Part shown: in pieces, positions 1-7,749 of the stretch
Position numbering within the stretch: the first letter of the stretch is position 1
Layout: every line of letters begins with the position of its first letter
Made by a program: the position numbers and the translations under genes
The notes under the pieces: model-generated
Database searches by the model: none
Told to the model about the DNA's origin: nothing
What the model saw: only the letters and a program-made list of their open reading frames with translations
Assembly (NCBI GenBank): GCA_003428585.1
Contig: QVQC01000076.1
Location: 62,001-126,000, forward strand
From: Nioella halotolerans
GTDB lineage: Bacteria > Pseudomonadota > Alphaproteobacteria > Rhodobacterales > Rhodobacteraceae
Length of the DNA stretch: 64,000 bases
Reading direction: 5' to 3'

Positions 1-1
1 C

Positions 2-664
2 CACGATGATCATGACGATCATGCGGACCACACCCACGATAGCGACGCGCATGACAACCACGGTGACCACGATGACCACGGGCAGGATCAAGATCACGAT
101 GATCATGACGACCACGGTCATGATGACCATGCGCATGATCACAGCGGCCTCGACCCGCATGCCTGGCTCGATCCGGTCAATGCGCGGGTCTGGCTTGCGG
201 CGATCGCCGAAACGCTGGCCGAGATCGACCCCGAAAACGCCGGCACCTATCGCGCCAATGCGGAAGCCGGCCGCGCCGACCTGGCCGGGTTGATCGCGGA
301 TATCGAGGCGCGGATGGCGCCGCTTTCGGGCCAGCCCTTCGTCGTCTTCCACGATGCCTACCAGTATTTCGAAACCCGCTTCGGCCTGAGCAGCGCCGGC
401 GCGATCTCGCTTGGCGATGCCAGCCAGCCCTCGGCCGGGCGGGTCGCCGAGATCCAGCAGGTCATGGCAGAAAGCGGCGCGGTCTGTGTCTTCTCGGAAC
501 CGCAATTCGACCCCGGCCTCGTGGCGACCGTCGCGGATGGCGCGGACGTGCGCACCGAGGTGATCGACCCGCTCGGGCAGGGTCTGGAACCGGGCGCGGA
601 TTTCTATCCCATGCTGATCGAGGGCGTGGCACAATCCTTCGGGGCATGCCTCGCGGGCAGCTGA
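2..664 (+). CDS. znuA: Zinc ABC transporter substrate-binding protein ZnuA (3' part)
   Basis: This is the C-terminal part of a periplasmic zinc-capture protein that would hand Zn(II) to a ZnuBC transporter. The reading frame is open from base 2, so the N-terminus lies outside the window. The first 50 or so visible residues are a His/Asp-rich loop, typical of ZnuA and thought to act as a low-affinity zinc collector. It is followed by the DPHAWLDP segment, and later FHDAYQYF and FSEPQF, which are metal-site and core motifs of the cluster A-I family. No downstream partner is visible. The transporter genes would be expected upstream or elsewhere. Confidence 0.93.
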   Translation, partial: HDDHDDHADHTHDSDAHDNHGDHDDHGQDQDHDDHDDHGHDDHAHDHSGLDPHAWLDPVNARVWLAAIAETLAEIDPENAGTYRANAEAGRADLAGLIADIEARMAPLSGQPFVVFHDAYQYFETRFGLSSAGAISLGDASQPSAGRVAEIQQVMAESGAVCVFSEPQFDPGLVATVADGADVRTEVIDPLGQGLEPGADFYPMLIEGVAQSFGACLAGS

Positions 665-841
665 CCCCCCTTTCCTGTCGCTGCCGGTGCAGCGACAGGG
701 CCGTCACGGCGCGCAGAGCTTTCCACGTCACGGCCGTGCGATGACACCGCGCAGTTTGGATCGCCCGGGGTTCGTTCTCCTTGCAACAGCCGGCCAAACA
801 TACCAAGGCGCGGCGCGGCAATGATCGTATCCGGGAAAGGA

Positions 842-915
842 TGGAGCGGGTAGCGGGAATCGAACCCGCACGACTAGCTTGGAAGGCTAGGGCGCTACCA
901 TTACACCATACCCGC
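842..915 (-). tRNA. tRNA-Gly (anticodon TCC)
   Basis: The minus strand folds into a complete 74-nt cloverleaf. The acceptor stem is GCGGGTA paired with TACCCGC, and the T-arm contains GGGTTCGATTCCC. The anticodon stem CTAGC/GCTAG carries the loop CTTCCAA, giving anticodon TCC (glycine). The discriminator T and an encoded CCA end at base 842. It sits alone between znuA and a decayed region. Confidence 0.96.
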
Positions 916-1160
916 GCACTGGTAGACGGATTATTTGATGGTCCTTCGGACGTCAAGCGCCTCCGGGAATTTGACGGCGCGACCTGCGACCGCGATCAGG
1001 CGGCGCCGCGCTCTCGTCCGCGCGGGCGGGGAACCGTCGACGAGCTTCGGCGGGCGGCCCGCCATCGGCGCGCCCAACCTCGCCTCAAGCGAGGTTTGAC
1101 CGGCAGGACCATCACGCCGCCTGAGAAATCCAGTTGCTAGGCAGGGGACTTCCGCAATGA

Positions 1161-1220
1161 TCAAAGCCCCCCGATCTCGCGGCGTGCAATGCCGGTGACC
1201 ACGGCCAGCGCAAGGATCAA
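1161..1220 (-). pseudogene. C-terminal remnant of a MATE efflux gene
   Basis: Read on the minus strand, about 19 codons ending in TGA encode a peptide finishing VVTGIARREIGGL. The MATE protein at 4180-5571 ends its last membrane segment with VTRVARREIGGLW, and the two DNA stretches also align. There is no intact gene upstream: the homology stops at the 34-bp tandem repeat. I infer the tail of a deleted or interrupted MATE paralogue. The match is short, so chance is not fully excluded. Confidence 0.45.
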
Positions 1221-1226
1221 TGATCG

Positions 1227-1294
1227 ACACGGTGGCACATTCCTTCGAGACCTGCCTCACACACGGTGGCACATTCCTTCGAGACCTGCCTCAC
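1227..1294. repeat. 34-bp perfect tandem duplication
   Basis: Bases 1227-1260 and 1261-1294 are identical, each beginning ACACGGTGGCAC and ending CCTGCCTCAC. A few further bases of a third copy follow. The repeat lies in a stretch with no gene, directly next to the MATE remnant. It could be a scar of insertion or deletion. No coding or RNA role is visible. Confidence 0.9.
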
Positions 1295-1433
1295 ACAGAG
1301 CTGAACAGCCCACCCCGGCGCGACCACATTCGACATGACGCCCCGTCCGGCCAGTGCCGCGGCGGGGCGATTCCTTTCGCGTGAGCCCCGCGCGAAACCC
1401 GGATCACGTTTGCCGGGCGCTGAATATTTAACG

Positions 1434-1463
1434 TTGACGAATTATTGCACCTTGCGCAATGAT
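1434..1463 (+). promoter_or_regulatory. Promoter with an XRE-type operator upstream of the 1767 operon
   Basis: TTGACG at 1434-1439 fits a -35 box. Eighteen bases later AATGAT (1458-1463) is a moderate -10. The spacer holds the imperfect palindrome TTGCA-N5-CGCAA (1445-1449 and 1455-1459). The same arrangement, with the same 11-base offset from TTGACG, occurs at 6832-6857 before the second ABC operon. I infer a shared repressor site, most likely for the XRE-cupin protein at 5581-6171. The mRNA leader would be about 300 nt. It includes a run of ten G at 1578-1587. Confidence 0.55.
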
Positions 1464-1766
1464 GTTAAGTGCCAAGCAACGGCATGGGGGACGGAACAGT
1501 GGCGACATGCGTCGGACAGCCCACGCTGCGGGCTTTGCCACCCCGGCCCGTTGCAGCCCTTCATCGCATGGTATGCCGGGGGGGGGGCGGCTGGGAATGC
1601 AATGCTGCGGCAGGGCCCATGACGGGCGGGTCGCGGACGCGCAACATCGCATTGGAAGATCGGAAGGAACCGTCTTTGTCGCACGGGACGGTGCAAGGGA
1701 ATGGCCGCCCATCGGCGTGGTGTCGGGGCGTGTCGGACGCAACAACCAACGACAGGGACGATACCC

Positions 1767-2570
1767 ATGAACAGACGTGAAATTTTCGTAGCCGCCGCAC
1801 TTGGCACGAGTGGCGTGATGCTGGCCAGCGGCACCCCCGCCGCGGCGCATGTCGCGGAATCGCGCCTCGCGCGCATCCTGAACAGTGGTACCTTGAGGGT
1901 GGGCACCACCGGGGACTTCAATCCGATGTCCTTTCGTGACCCGTCGACGAACACCCGCGCCGGCTATGACATCGAGGCCATGACCCAGCTAGCCGCCGAT
2001 ATTGGCGTCGAGATCGAGTGGGTTGTCGCGGAATGGGCCACGATCACCGCCGGCATCGCGGCGGACCGCTACGACATCTTCTCCGGCGCGTCGGTCAACG
2101 TGTCCCGCGCGCGCGTCGCCGCCTTTACGATGCCCTATACCGAGGCCGGCACCGTGCCGCTTTCGATGGCGGGCGCGGCGGATCGTTTTTCCACATGGGA
2201 ATCGATCAACCAGCCCGGCGTGCGCGTCGCGGTATCCATGGGCACCGTGTTCGAGGAACAGGCGCGCGCCCATTTCCCCGATGCCGATATCCAGGCGGTT
2301 CAGGCGCCCGCGACCGGGTTCCAGGAAGTGCTGTCGGGACGCGCCGACGTGACCATCACGTCGAATGTCGAGGGCGGCACGCTGGTCTCTCGCTTCCCGG
2401 AAATGCGGATTCTCGTGCCCGGATCGGAAATGCGCAATCGCCGTCCCTTCGCCTACGTGGTGGCGCAGGACGACCAGGTTTGGCTCAATTTCCTGAACAC
2501 CTGGGTCACGCTGAAGCGCACCGAGGGCTTCTTTGCCGAGCTCGACCGGAGATGGTTGGGCCAGAGCTGA
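1767..2570 (+). CDS. Amino-acid-type ABC transporter substrate-binding protein
   Basis: A family-3 periplasmic binding protein of 267 residues that should capture a small polar solute for the permease encoded 7 bases downstream. The start is the ATG preceded by AGGGACG. It opens with a signal peptide (MNRREIFVAA followed by a hydrophobic run and an AAA-type cleavage region) that has a twin arginine and may use the Tat route. Family landmarks include LRVGTTGDFNPMSF near residue 43 and the GYDIEAMTQLA segment. The substrate cannot be read from the sequence. The downstream creatininase-family gene suggests an amide or guanidino-like compound, which is inference. Confidence 0.88.
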   Translation: MNRREIFVAAALGTSGVMLASGTPAAAHVAESRLARILNSGTLRVGTTGDFNPMSFRDPSTNTRAGYDIEAMTQLAADIGVEIEWVVAEWATITAGIAADRYDIFSGASVNVSRARVAAFTMPYTEAGTVPLSMAGAADRFSTWESINQPGVRVAVSMGTVFEEQARAHFPDADIQAVQAPATGFQEVLSGRADVTITSNVEGGTLVSRFPEMRILVPGSEMRNRRPFAYVVAQDDQVWLNFLNTWVTLKRTEGFFAELDRRWLGQS

Positions 2571-2577
2571 GCCCGAC

Positions 2578-3375
2578 ATGACGGACACGTTCAAGACAAC
2601 CGTGGGGCGCTGGCGGTTGCCGGCGCTCCTTGTCACCGCGCTGGTGCTGCTGGCGGGCTGCGGCGGCGGCTCGGGAGGCGGATACAACTTCGCTTGGTAT
2701 ATCCTGTCACCGGCCGACCCGCGCGGGCAGGCCAACCTGTACTTTCTGCTCAAGGGGTTCTGGGCCACGATCACGATCTCGACGCTGGCGATGCTGATAT
2801 CCCTGACCATCGGCCTTCTGGTGGCGTTGATGGGCATCTCGAAACGACGGTGGGTCAAGCGGGCCAGCCGGGTCTACGTGGAGTTTTTTCGCTCGATCCC
2901 GCTGCTGGTGATGATCCTGTGGGTCTATTACGGGCTTCCGGCGCTGACCGGGGTGCAGTTCGGCGTTTTCGTGACGGGGTTGATCTGCCTCGCAGTGTCC
3001 GACAGCGCCTTCACGTCGGAGATCTTTCGCTCGGGCCTGCAATCCATCAAGGCCGGCCAGGGCGAGGCGGCGCGCAGCCTTGGCTTGCGGCCATGGCCGA
3101 CAATGCGGCTCGTGATCCTGCCGCAGGTGGTGCGCGCGGTGCTGCCGGCGCTCGGCAACCAGTATGTCTACGTCCTGAAGATGTCGTCGCTGGTCTCCGT
3201 CATCGGCTTTCAGGAGCTGACCCGCCGCGCGAACGAACTGACCCTGACCGAGTTCCGCCCGCTGGAGATCTACACCTTCCTCGTGCTGGAATACCTTGTG
3301 CTGATCCTGCTGGTGTCCTGGGGCGTGCGGGTGATGGAACGGCGCATGGGAACGGGCGTTCATGGCCGGGACTGA
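2578..3375 (+). CDS. Polar amino acid ABC transporter permease with a lipobox-like N-terminus
   Basis: An inner-membrane permease of the His/Gln/Arg family, 265 residues. The cytoplasmic EAA loop that contacts the ATPase is clear: GQGEAARSLGL followed by ILPQVVRAVLPALGNQ. About four to five membrane segments follow an unusual N-terminus in which the first hydrophobic helix ends LVLLAGC (Cys28) and runs into a Gly/Ser-rich stretch. That is a textbook lipoprotein box and is odd for a permease. No ATPase gene lies in this operon. The one at 7001 could serve both transporters. It sits between the binding protein and the creatininase-family gene. Confidence 0.88.
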   Translation: MTDTFKTTVGRWRLPALLVTALVLLAGCGGGSGGGYNFAWYILSPADPRGQANLYFLLKGFWATITISTLAMLISLTIGLLVALMGISKRRWVKRASRVYVEFFRSIPLLVMILWVYYGLPALTGVQFGVFVTGLICLAVSDSAFTSEIFRSGLQSIKAGQGEAARSLGLRPWPTMRLVILPQVVRAVLPALGNQYVYVLKMSSLVSVIGFQELTRRANELTLTEFRPLEIYTFLVLEYLVLILLVSWGVRVMERRMGTGVHGRD

Positions 3376-3406
3376 GGACCGGCCGCCAAATATGACGGAG
3401 GAGCGC

Positions 3407-4150
3407 ATGGAGCTTCAGCAGATGAGCTGGGAGGAGGTCGAGACCTACCTGGCGACGCGCGACGACGCGGTCCTGCCGGTGGGCTCGACCGAGCAGCACG
3501 GGCCGATCGGGCTGATCGGCACCGACGCGCTGTGCGCGACCGCCGTGGCGGAAGGTGCCTGCGAAAAGGCCGGGGCGGTCATGCTGCCCCCGCTCGCCTA
3601 TACGCCCGCTCCGTTCAACATGGCCTTTCCCGGCACGATCTCGGTCTCGGAGGCAACCTTTTCGGCGCTGGTGTCCGACATCATCGCCGCGCTCGCCACG
3701 CATGGCTTCCGGCGGCTTTACGTGCTGAACGGCCATGGCGCCAACCTTGCGCCCCTGCGCGCGCTGGCCGAGGCCGCGCCGCTGTCGCTGCGCATCCGGT
3801 CGTGGTGGGACTATCCACGCACCGATGCCCTGCGCCGGTCGCTTTACGGAGACTGGGAAGGGATGCATGCGACACCGTCCGAGGTCGCCATCACGCAAGC
3901 CCGGTATCGCCGGATCGACCGCGCCCCGCTGGCCGCGCCGCGGCCGCTCGACGCGGCGTTTCGCGCCGCCCATGCGGGCGACCGGCACGGGCCGCCGGAC
4001 GAACACCGGGCCGCCTTTCCCTGCGGGCGCGTCGGATCGTGGTCGGAACTTGCCCGTTCCGAACACGGCACCGAGTTGCTGGCGCTGGCCATCCACGAAG
4101 CGGCCGAGGACATGCGCGAGTTCACGGCCCCGGGCGCCGACGCGCCATAA
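3407..4150 (+). CDS. Creatininase-family amidohydrolase
   Basis: A cytosolic metal-dependent hydrolase of the creatininase / mycofactocin-MftE superfamily, 247 residues. Members open cyclic amides or similar bonds. Visible signatures are GSTEQHGP near residue 26 (Glu and His metal ligands), an Asp at GTDAL, NGHGAN near 108, and the WEGMHATPSE segment carrying a conserved Glu/His pair. The start at 3407 is chosen because GGAGGAG lies 4 bases upstream. Earlier ATGs at 3362 and 3392 lack a good site. It is the last gene of the binding protein and permease operon, so it probably processes the imported solute. It converges on the MATE gene. Confidence 0.85.
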   Translation: MELQQMSWEEVETYLATRDDAVLPVGSTEQHGPIGLIGTDALCATAVAEGACEKAGAVMLPPLAYTPAPFNMAFPGTISVSEATFSALVSDIIAALATHGFRRLYVLNGHGANLAPLRALAEAAPLSLRIRSWWDYPRTDALRRSLYGDWEGMHATPSEVAITQARYRRIDRAPLAAPRPLDAAFRAAHAGDRHGPPDEHRAAFPCGRVGSWSELARSEHGTELLALAIHEAAEDMREFTAPGADAP

Positions 4151-4179
4151 CCTCGAGGCCCCCCGCCCCTTCGCCGGGC

Positions 4180-5571
4180 TCAGTGATGTTCGCCCAGCCC
4201 AGGCGGGCGCCACAGCCCGCCGATTTCGCGGCGTGCTACGCGGGTGACAATCAGCAGCGACAGGGCCAGCCCGCTCAGCACGGCGGCGGCGACCCCAAAC
4301 CAGACCCCGCGTTCATCGAACCCGGCGATCCCCACGAAGAGCCAGATGAAGAAGGCCACGCCGAAACCCTGGCGGTAGAGGCTGATCCAGACCGTCATGA
4401 TCGGCCGCTTGAACGCCTGCAACAGCGAGCTGATGGAAAACAGCATCATGTAGGCGGGCAGAAGCAAGCCGTCGATGCGCAGGTAGTAGACGCCGACGCG
4501 GATCACCTCGGTGTCATCGGTGAAGACCGACAGGATCAGCCCGGCGGAAATCCACAGTCCCAACGCGGCGATGGCCGACATCAGGAAGCCGACCTTCCAG
4601 CAGAAGTAGACCGCGGCCCGCACGCGCGCGAAATCGCGGGCGCCGAAATTCTGCGACGCGATGGGCAGCAGGGCCCCTGCCACGCCGTAGATCGGCAATA
4701 GCAGGATCTGCTCAAGCCGAATCGCCAGCCCGTAGCCTGCGATCGCGTGTTCCCCGAAACTCTTCAACGCATATTGCACCACGAAGGCCGACACGAAGAT
4801 GACGAGGAACGAGGCTGCGGTCGGCAGGGTTTGAAGCGAAATCTCACCGAACCGTTGCGGGCGCGGCAGGAAGTTGCGCGGCTTCAGGTGCGCCATGATG
4901 CGAAGGCGCAGGACCTTGTGGATCATGAAGATCATCACGCCGGTCTGGCTGATCACCGTCGAAACCGCCAACCCATCGAAACCGATGCCCGCCCACAGGC
5001 CGGGAATGCCGTAGATCAAAAGCGGATTCAGCGCGATATTGGCGAAGAAGGCCGCCATCAGCGCCCGCTGCATGGATCGCCCGTCACCCTGGGCCTGCAG
5101 AATGCCGTTGCAGCCGAAGGCAATCAGAAAGCTGGGCAAGGCCAGCGACAGGATCTGGTAGTAGCGGATCCCGGCCTCGCGGTAATCGCCGGGTTCGGAC
5201 ACCAGCCGCACGAGGGCCGGGCCGTACCATTGCCCGGCCAGCCACAGGATCAGCGCCGCGATCAAACCGTAGACCAGCCCCTGCGCGGCCGTCCGGCGGG
5301 CCTGCCGCCTGTCTTTCGCGCCAAGCGCGTTGCCGACCAGCGCGCTCATCGCCGAACCGAGGCCGATCCCGACGGACATGGCGACGAAGAACGCCTGGAA
5401 CCCGAGCGCCAGCCCCGCCTGTTCGCTGGTGCCCAACATCCCCGCGAAATACATGTCGACGATATTGTAGAGCGTGTTGAACAACATCCCCACGGCACCG
5501 GGGATGGCCAATGCGCCGAAGTGGCTGGCGATGGCGCCCCGTGTCAGATCGCTGTCGATGGGGCGCGCCAC
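4180..5571 (-). CDS. MATE family efflux transporter
   Basis: A 463-residue integral membrane protein of the multidrug and toxin extrusion family (NorM/DinF type), expected to have 12 helices and to export small organic solutes by Na+ or H+ antiport. It shows the typical N-terminal PGAVGMLFNTLYNIVDMYFAG and the internally repeated second half around VAGALLPIASQNFGA. It is the third gene of a tight minus-strand operon, 9 bases after the XRE-cupin regulator. Export may therefore be co-regulated with uptake by the flanking ABC systems. The last hydrophobic segment resembles the fragment at 1161-1220. Confidence 0.93.
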   Translation of the reverse strand: MARPIDSDLTRGAIASHFGALAIPGAVGMLFNTLYNIVDMYFAGMLGTSEQAGLALGFQAFFVAMSVGIGLGSAMSALVGNALGAKDRRQARRTAAQGLVYGLIAALILWLAGQWYGPALVRLVSEPGDYREAGIRYYQILSLALPSFLIAFGCNGILQAQGDGRSMQRALMAAFFANIALNPLLIYGIPGLWAGIGFDGLAVSTVISQTGVMIFMIHKVLRLRIMAHLKPRNFLPRPQRFGEISLQTLPTAASFLVIFVSAFVVQYALKSFGEHAIAGYGLAIRLEQILLLPIYGVAGALLPIASQNFGARDFARVRAAVYFCWKVGFLMSAIAALGLWISAGLILSVFTDDTEVIRVGVYYLRIDGLLLPAYMMLFSISSLLQAFKRPIMTVWISLYRQGFGVAFFIWLFVGIAGFDERGVWFGVAAAVLSGLALSLLIVTRVARREIGGLWRPPGLGEHH

Positions 5572-5580
5572 TTCAGGGCC

Positions 5581-6171
5581 TCATGGTCTCTCGGCCTGCA
5601 CTGTCAGGAAAGAAAATTCAGGGGTCAGAACGTCGACGAAGCCGTGGTTCAGTTCGGCGTCGACGCTGATGCTGTCTCCCGCGCGCAGGGTCAGACGTTG
5701 CTGCCCGTAGCGATAGACTGCCTCGCCCTCCAACACCTGCACGAAGACGACGCCGTGGCCCACATAGGTCGGCGGCGGCCCTCCTTCGCGCAGCAAGGTG
5801 ACCCGACGCGCCTGAAACCGCAGATCCTTTCGGGCATGCATCGCAAGATTGATATATTCGTGTTGGTGATCCTCGGTGATCCGGGTGGATTTCAGCCCTT
5901 CACCATGTCGGACAAGGGTGAAATCGGTGTGATCGGTTTCGGCTTCCCTGAAGAGCGAGACGATATGCACTTCCAGCGCGTCGGCCAACGCTGCCAGTGT
6001 CCCGATGGACGGTGAGACCAAGCCGTTCTCGATCCTGCTGATCATTGCGGCGGACACCCCCGACAGGTCGGCCAGAGACCGTGCGGAATGCCCCCTTTGG
6101 CGTCGCAACTCCTTCAGCGACGCACCGATCGCCCTGTCAATTCTCTTTCCCGGGGGGTCAGCTTCCAACAC
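5581..6171 (-). CDS. XRE family regulator with C-terminal cupin sensor
   Basis: A 196-residue transcription factor. Residues 15-70 form an HTH_3 domain (LKELRRQRGHSARSLADLSG, then ISRIENGLVSPS). Residues 110-190 form a cupin ligand-binding domain with HGVVFVQVLEGE and LRAGDSISVDAELNHGF. This architecture is usual for repressors of amine and amino-acid catabolism such as PuuR relatives. It lies between an AhpD-like gene (8-base gap) and MATE (9-base gap). The paired half-sites TTGC(A/G)-N5-CGCAA at both neighbouring transport promoters are the likely operators, which is inference. A paralogue with the same layout is at 11816-12394. Confidence 0.93.
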   Translation of the reverse strand: MLEADPPGKRIDRAIGASLKELRRQRGHSARSLADLSGVSAAMISRIENGLVSPSIGTLAALADALEVHIVSLFREAETDHTDFTLVRHGEGLKSTRITEDHQHEYINLAMHARKDLRFQARRVTLLREGGPPPTYVGHGVVFVQVLEGEAVYRYGQQRLTLRAGDSISVDAELNHGFVDVLTPEFSFLTVQAERP

Positions 6172-6179
6172 TGGCGTCG

Positions 6180-6758
6180 TCAGTCCTTCTTGTAATAGCC
6201 CACGACATCGCCTTGCGTCGTGACGCCGAGGCCATTGAGCAATCGGTTGGCGTAGTTGAAATACCCCACGATCTGGTTGATCTCCAGGATCTCGCCGTCA
6301 TTCCACCCGGCGTCCCGCAGGGCATCGACATCCGTTTTCCTCACCTCGCCGGGGCGCAGCGTGAGCGTCTCCGCGTAGCGCAACGCGGCCAGATGCGCGC
6401 CGTCGAACGCGTCCTCGGGGCGGCGCGCTTGAAGTGCCGCCTCGACCGCGTCGGCACGTGCCTCGTCCCCGATCAGGTGGCGGGCATTCGTCCAGTGGTT
6501 CGCATAGGAATAGGCACAGGCGTTCAGCGTGGATACGTAGGAACTGATCACTTCCTGGAACCACATCTGCACGGTATTCGTGTCGTCGTGAAGACATGCC
6601 CGGTACAGCACGACGTGCCCCCTCATCGTACTTGGGCGCAGCGAATGCACGCGCATGACATTGTCCACGGTGCCATGCGGCGTGCGCGCCAGATCAAGCG
6701 CCGATTTCAGCGTTCCGTCAGCCTCGTCGTCCGAGAGCATTCTAATCCAGGCGGACAT
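6180..6758 (-). CDS. AhpD-like (carboxymuconolactone decarboxylase fold) protein, degenerate CxxC
   Basis: A 192-residue protein of the peroxidase-related AhpD/CMD superfamily. Active family members use a CxxCxxxH redox centre. Here the equivalent stretch is C81-AY-S84-YAN-H88, so the first Cys and the His remain but the second Cys is Ser. The helical segments before it (FQEVISSYVSTLNA) and after it fit the fold. As first gene of the trio with the regulator and MATE, it is divergent from the ABC operon at 7001. Loss of the resolving Cys argues against simple disulfide peroxidase activity. A different or purely structural role is possible. Confidence 0.8.
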   Translation of the reverse strand: MSAWIRMLSDDEADGTLKSALDLARTPHGTVDNVMRVHSLRPSTMRGHVVLYRACLHDDTNTVQMWFQEVISSYVSTLNACAYSYANHWTNARHLIGDEARADAVEAALQARRPEDAFDGAHLAALRYAETLTLRPGEVRKTDVDALRDAGWNDGEILEINQIVGYFNYANRLLNGLGVTTQGDVVGYYKKD

Positions 6759-6831
6759 GGTCGCTCCTTCCCGCTGTAGTGCTCAAATACTGGGCGTTGT
6801 GGTCTCAATACACATTCTGCCAGATTTTTTA

Positions 6832-6862
6832 TTGACGAAGAATTGCGTCTCGCGCAACCTAT
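6832..6862. promoter_or_regulatory. Operator and promoter region upstream of the 7001 ABC operon
   Basis: TTGACG at 6832-6837 is followed, at the same offset as at 1434, by a perfect inverted repeat TTGCG-N5-CGCAA (6843-6847 and 6853-6857). A further GCGCAAC half-site lies nearby at about 6870. The -10 is unclear. The site lies in the 242-base divergent region between the AhpD-like/XRE/MATE operon and the ATPase-led ABC operon, so one bound repressor could control both directions. The adjacent XRE-cupin regulator is the obvious candidate. Confidence 0.6.
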
Positions 6863-7000
6863 TTCAACGTAGCGCAACAAAACTGGGGCAACGGCCGTGT
6901 TAAAGCAGGCGAACTGCAAATCTTCGAAAGTGACCGCGCAGACTGGCGCGGACGCATCGGAGGGCCCTCCCCCGATCTCTCAGTTGGATGGACCGACCCG

Positions 7001-7747
7001 ATGAGCGATGCCAAACCCATCATCGAAGCGACGCATCTCGACAAGTTCTACGGCGACTTCCATGCGCTCAAGGATATCGACCTGACCGTTCACCAAGGCG
7101 AGAAAATGGTGATCTGCGGCCCGTCGGGCTCGGGGAAATCGACGCTCATACGGTGTTTCAACGGACTGGAATGGCACAATTCGGGCACACTGGTGATCGA
7201 CGGGATCGAGGTGCACGAACAGTCCAAGCAGATGCGCGGGTTGCGGCAGGAGGTCGGGATGGTCTTCCAGCAGTTCAACCTGTTTCCCCACCTGACGGTC
7301 CTCGAGAACCTGATGATCGGCCCGATGAAGGTCCGCCGCCTGACCCGCGGCCAGGCAGAAGAAACCGCCCGGAAATATCTCGATCGCGTCCATATCCCCG
7401 AACAGGCCGACAAGTATCCTGCGGCGCTTTCGGGCGGGCAACAGCAACGGGTGGCCATCGCCCGGTCGCTGTGCATGGAGACGCGGATCATGCTGTTCGA
7501 CGAGCCGACCTCGGCACTCGATCCGGAGATGATCAACGAGGTGCTGGACGTGATGGTCGAGCTTGCCCATTCGGGGATGACCATGGTCGTCGTCACGCAC
7601 GAAATGGGGTTTGCACGCAAGGTGGCGGACACGATGGTGTTCATGGAGCAAGGCGAGATCGTCGAGGTTTCATCGCCGGACAGGTTCTTTACCAGCCCCT
7701 CCAGCGAACGCTGTCGTCTGTTCCTCAACCAGATCCTGGAGTACTAG
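7001..7747 (+). CDS. Polar amino acid ABC transporter ATP-binding protein
   Basis: A 248-residue cytoplasmic ATPase of the GlnQ/HisP class that powers uptake through the permeases encoded next to it. It has the Walker A motif GPSGSGKST (residues 38-46), a Q-loop VGMVFQQFNLFPHL, the signature LSGGQQQRVAIARSL, Walker B IMLFDEPTSALDPE and the switch His in VVTHEMGFA. It begins the operon, 2 bases before the first permease. The first transporter cluster (1767-3375) has no ATPase of its own, so this protein may serve both. That sharing is an inference. Confidence 0.95.
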   Translation: MSDAKPIIEATHLDKFYGDFHALKDIDLTVHQGEKMVICGPSGSGKSTLIRCFNGLEWHNSGTLVIDGIEVHEQSKQMRGLRQEVGMVFQQFNLFPHLTVLENLMIGPMKVRRLTRGQAEETARKYLDRVHIPEQADKYPAALSGGQQQRVAIARSLCMETRIMLFDEPTSALDPEMINEVLDVMVELAHSGMTMVVVTHEMGFARKVADTMVFMEQGEIVEVSSPDRFFTSPSSERCRLFLNQILEY

Positions 7748-7749
7748 CG

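Noticed and set aside
1227..1294. CRISPR-like repeat
   Set aside because: Two immediate tandem copies without spacers. No cas genes in the window.
1464..1766. Possible riboswitch or structured leader before the 1767 operon, including a GCAC-GGGACG-GTGC hairpin that recalled guanidine-II elements
   Set aside because: Only one hairpin has an ACGG-like loop and the paired-hairpin consensus next to the ribosome site is missing.
3681..4247. Long alternative frames within the creatininase-family gene
   Set aside because: Arg/Pro/Ala-rich shadow frames. The real frame carries the conserved metal motifs.
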